A stretch of DNA of 11,077 nucleotides from Paraglomus occultum (Eukaryota; Glomeromycota; Glomeromycetes; Paraglomerales; Paraglomeraceae), in the NCBI GenBank assembly GCA_910592205.1, contig CAJVPJ010001256.1, forward strand, positions 1 through 11,077. The letters run 5' to 3'. Made by a program: the position numbers and the translations under genes. How positions within the stretch are numbered: position 1 is the stretch's first letter; each line of letters starts with the position of its first letter. Under the pieces are notes generated by a model that searched no databases, was not told the DNA's origin, and saw only the letters and a program-made list of their open reading frames with translations. This document shows positions 8,806 to 11,077 of the stretch, piece by piece.

Positions 8806-9521
8806 ATTCAAATTTTTGAGTACTCATTTTTCAAGATGCCTTGTCATAGTAATAAGTAATACTAAGATGAGTGACTGATTTTAAAGTTACTCATCGTCAT
8901 TAGTAAAGTATGGATGGTTAAAGGTCTTGATTGAAAAGGATAAATCCCAAGACAATCACATACTAATACATATATTGATTTGACAGGAGCAAAACTTTAA
9001 TTTATCTGCAAAATTTCTCTATAGTAATAGGAAGTTAGATATTGGCAGTATTAGTATTACCAAATTGAATAAATCCAACATTCTATGCACATGACTGATA
9101 ATTGTGCTTGTTGAGTGCAATTTATTAATTAAAATTGTTCTATGTATCAAGGGTACATTGGCAGCCATTTACATGTCATATTAATATGACACAATGAATT
9201 GATGATATATTAATATGTCTTGTAAGTATACAACATATTAATATTAGTATTAGTATGTGCTGTTATGTAACATCACTATTAATATATAATACCATCCTCA
9301 TCCCAAAAAAAGATGAAGACAGAATACAGTCAGATATTCCCCGATTTGGATGATACAGATCTTTCTTTTTATGATAGTAAAAAAATTTTGGAAAATTTCT
9401 AGAAATCTTTGTAGGAGAAGTTCTATCAATAACGTTTATGACAACATATTTCAACTTTGTCCTGCCTTATTAGTATTATAATGTTTTCGGACAATACACT
9501 TCTAACTTCTTGAAGAGTTCA
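8806..9521. other. AT-rich spacer with short palindromes
   Basis: No coding sequence is supported here. The stretch is strongly AT-rich and contains recurrent ATTAGTATTA strings. A 10-bp imperfect hairpin lies at 8866-8895, and a perfect 18-bp palindrome at 9174-9191 is followed by two more ATATTAATAT cores. An AATAAA at 9068-9073 on the plus strand could belong to the relic upstream, but that is weak. A transposon remnant is possible; no terminal repeats or transposase were seen. Confidence 0.5.
9174..9191. repeat. Perfect 18-bp palindrome
   Basis: TGTCATATTAATATGACA reads the same on both strands. Related cores ATATTAATAT(G/T) follow at 9207-9217 and 9235-9245, with starts 29 and 28 bases apart. 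In AT-rich DNA short palindromes arise by chance, but the length and regular spacing are notable. Confidence 0.6.
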
Positions 9522-10110
9522 TTAAGTCATCACGGACTGACTTGATAAACCTCGAAAACGTGATTGTTGTAAATCGCCTAAAAGAGATGAACGCCGTGAA
9601 GGTGTAGAAGGAATTAACGATTTGAATGTTTTTGAATTTCTTCTAATATTGCGCCGTGGCCTTGATGTTGATTTAAAAGTTAAGATCGGGAAGTCACAAT
9701 CTTTTCTTCAGTCAGATTGCGAACCCAGGCTTCAATCATTGCTTTTGTTCTTCATCGGCAATTTCAATCAATCGGTAAATCAGGTGGCGTCGAGCAGACC
9801 AAATCAATACAAACATTCTTCTAGCCGCAAAGTCTTGATGAAGGCCTATTGAAACAAACTCTAGTACGAAAGTTAATAATTACTTGTAAATAAAAAAAGA
9901 CTTGTTTTCATACTTTAACCTGCGCATGATTCAATTTGATTTGGACCCTCGTTTCTCTCGGCGAATTCTGTCAGAGATCCAATACGACCTTGTTGGTCAC
10001 TTCATCTAACCGCTTTTTAACACTGCATTTTCGGATAATAAGTGTTGGCTCTTGTATTCGGTTCATAGAACGTCGTATGCTGGATCTAGCAATGATACCT
10101 GTACGGCACG
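9522..10110 (-). pseudogene. Unrecognised spliced gene with three frame breaks
   Basis: Two minus-strand exons join in phase across an intron at 9919-9846 (GTTAAA...CAATAG, 74 nt). Exon one runs 10110-9920 after a CTGACTTTAG acceptor; exon two runs from 9845 to a stop at 9524-9522. Readable parts include SIRRSMNRIQEPTLIIRK, GRIGSLTEFAERNEGPNQIE, MFVLIWSARRHLIYRLIEIA, AMIEAWVRNLTEE and a basic Ser/Arg tail with TPSRRSSLLGDLQQ. Frame breaks lie at A runs at 9990-9991, 9743-9746 and 9702-9705, and each is explained by one missing A. A further upstream exon (about 10449-10291) is phase-compatible but has an in-frame TAG at 10366-10364. I do not recognise the family; the tail looks disordered and could hold kinase sites. 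It could be a decaying gene or a real gene with homopolymer errors in the sequence. Confidence 0.5.
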
Positions 10111-10865
10111 CTAAAGTCAGAAAAAGTTTTTTCGGATGCCAGTAATTATTACGTTAGAGTCTCAGTTTTTTCTCTCTTTTTTCTTCTGAATCTAAAGAGA
10201 TTGAGTCATTTGTTACAGTCATTCATTTAATAAAAGACTTTTTAACGACAATTTGGTTAAATGCTTGTCACGCAAGAATAATTCTCTAACGAGTCAAGTA
10301 ATACGAAGAATACTTAGCCGTTTCTGTTATTCTCTTTGCTGCAGCATTAGCTGATGCGCGTCGCTATCTTTGATTCTCTTTATCCCACATCCTGCCAACT
10401 GACTTCATGCCATTGACGAGATACTCAAAAGAGACAAGGTGAGTTTTTGGCTTCTACTTCTGCGTTCATTGTATAGCGAAGGCTAATATTTAAACACAAT
10501 TTATTAGACAACAACTTTGTAAACCTGCGTGGATCCCCGTGGATTCTGAAAGACTATGTTTGTAAAAGTATGTTTCTATCGTTGATTTCAAATTACACTC
10601 GAAGTATTTGATCAATAAAGCGTCATCAAATTCTCTATGTTAACAATGTCGAGCGCCAATCAGATATTTTGTGCAGATTATTCTAGAATTCAGGATAAAT
10701 AATTTACCTTTATAAATGTATTCAATTAGTTAATTTATTTTATTATTGTTATTACAATAAAGAAAATGATTAATCCGTCTCATCAATGAGGTCAATGATA
10801 GTCAGTGGTATTGTCGACAGAAATCACATAATTCAGTGGGAATTTCTTTCATTTTATTAAACAGC
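10111..10865. other. Intergenic or upstream region, no firm gene
   Basis: On the minus strand 10449-10291 is a possible upstream exon of the broken gene, with MKSVGRMWDKENQR and, after a stop, ASANAAAKRITETAKYSSYY. On the plus strand a short ATG frame at 10408 meets a good GTGAGT donor at 10440, then a TTATTAG acceptor, but closes after only about 29 codons. AATAAA strings at about 10614 and 10755 may be polyadenylation signals. From 10580 on the DNA is AT-rich with nothing coding. Confidence 0.35.
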
Positions 10866-10911
10866 CCGAAAATAAGCAACACTATAACAAAAACGTGTTG
10901 CTTATTTTCGG
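10866..10911. repeat. Perfect 17-bp inverted repeat with a 12-base loop
   Basis: The left arm CCGAAAATAAGCAACAC (10866-10882) and right arm GTGTTGCTTATTTTCGG (10895-10911) are exact reverse complements around tataacaaaaac. No T run follows, so an RNA polymerase terminator is not indicated. A perfect inverted repeat of this length fits a small inverted-repeat element (MITE-like), two abutting element ends, or a stem in a transcript. Confidence 0.9.
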
Positions 10912-10942
10912 AAGAATACGGTATTAGATGTTACTCAGAGCA

Positions 10943-11013
10943 AACGCAAGTAACGCGATTTTGGTGACAGTTTTGAACCAAGAATAACGCGAGTAACGCA
11001 ATTTTGGTGACAG
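10943..11013. repeat. Direct repeat of 28 bases, two copies
   Basis: The unit AACGC(A/G)AGTAACGC(G/A) followed by ATTTTGGTGACAG occurs at 10943-10970 and 10986-11013, matching at 26 of 28 positions, with starts 43 bases apart. Within each unit AACGC itself occurs twice. It lies just 31 bases after the inverted repeat and is richer in CG than its surroundings. It may be the start of a longer dispersed or satellite-like repeat cut by the window end. Confidence 0.8.
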
Positions 11014-11077
11014 CGTGAGAAAAATAGAAAATACGTGCTCTGTGGCGTAGAAAATCTAGTAACAGCAAAATGTATAT

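Noticed and set aside
9174-9245. CRISPR-like array
   Set aside because: There are only three short AT-rich cores with no conserved long repeat or unique spacers, in a eukaryotic genome.
9622-9852. Plus-strand frame of 76 codons
   Set aside because: The minus strand over the same bases carries exons that splice in phase and have better protein character.
9936-10145. Plus-strand frame of 69 codons
   Set aside because: It overlaps the better-supported minus-strand exon and has no domain or promoter evidence.
10408-10570. Small plus-strand two-exon frame starting MPLTRYSKET
   Set aside because: The GTGAGT donor and TTATTAG acceptor are good, but the product is only about 29 residues, with no family and no support for transcription.
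10866-10911. Intrinsic bacterial-type terminator
   Set aside because: The hairpin has no following T run, and the window is clearly eukaryotic with spliced genes.

Overview
The window looks like nuclear DNA of a filamentous fungus. It is AT-rich, with loosely packed genes and many short introns: 66-96 nt in the best gene, with GT-AG and some GC-AG ends. The domain content fits the Mucoromycota. A RING/U-box-like + TPR + ribonuclease-inhibitor-type LRR gene relic recalls families expanded in arbuscular mycorrhizal fungi (Glomeromycotina). That placement is an inference from remembered family style, not from a search.

Layout: (1) 403-4383, plus strand: an intact 13-exon gene for a Dbl-type Rho guanine nucleotide exchange factor. 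It has a long disordered N-terminus, then DH, PH, FYVE and a second FYVE-like zinc finger. I rebuilt it exon by exon; the phases close to 1028 residues. Two of its introns need GC donors. (2) 4384-5564: tail-to-tail intergenic region with only weak coding-like traces. (3) 5565-6207, minus strand: an intact 3-exon gene for the ribosome-biogenesis factor TSR2 (149 residues). (4) 6208-6725: head-to-head intergenic region. (5) 6726-8805, plus strand: a RING/U-box-like-TPR-LRR gene broken by at least seven frame changes, best called a pseudogene. (6) 8806-9521: AT-rich spacer with palindromes. (7) 9522-10110, possibly to about 10449, minus strand: an unrecognised gene whose exons splice in phase but which carries three single-base frame breaks, all at A runs. 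(8) 10450-11077: non-coding, with a perfect 17-bp inverted repeat and a 28-bp direct repeat, possibly edges of a mobile element.

The two intact genes are housekeeping or regulatory: Rho-GTPase signalling at membranes, and eS26 delivery to 40S ribosomes. Nothing suggests they act together. The right half is an accessory-like neighbourhood where coding sequence is decaying, or where the assembly has homopolymer indels. The roughly 3.5 kb of intact coding sequence to the left, free of frame breaks, argues for real decay, but read-level checks would decide. I found no CRISPR array, tRNA, rRNA or recognisable transposase.
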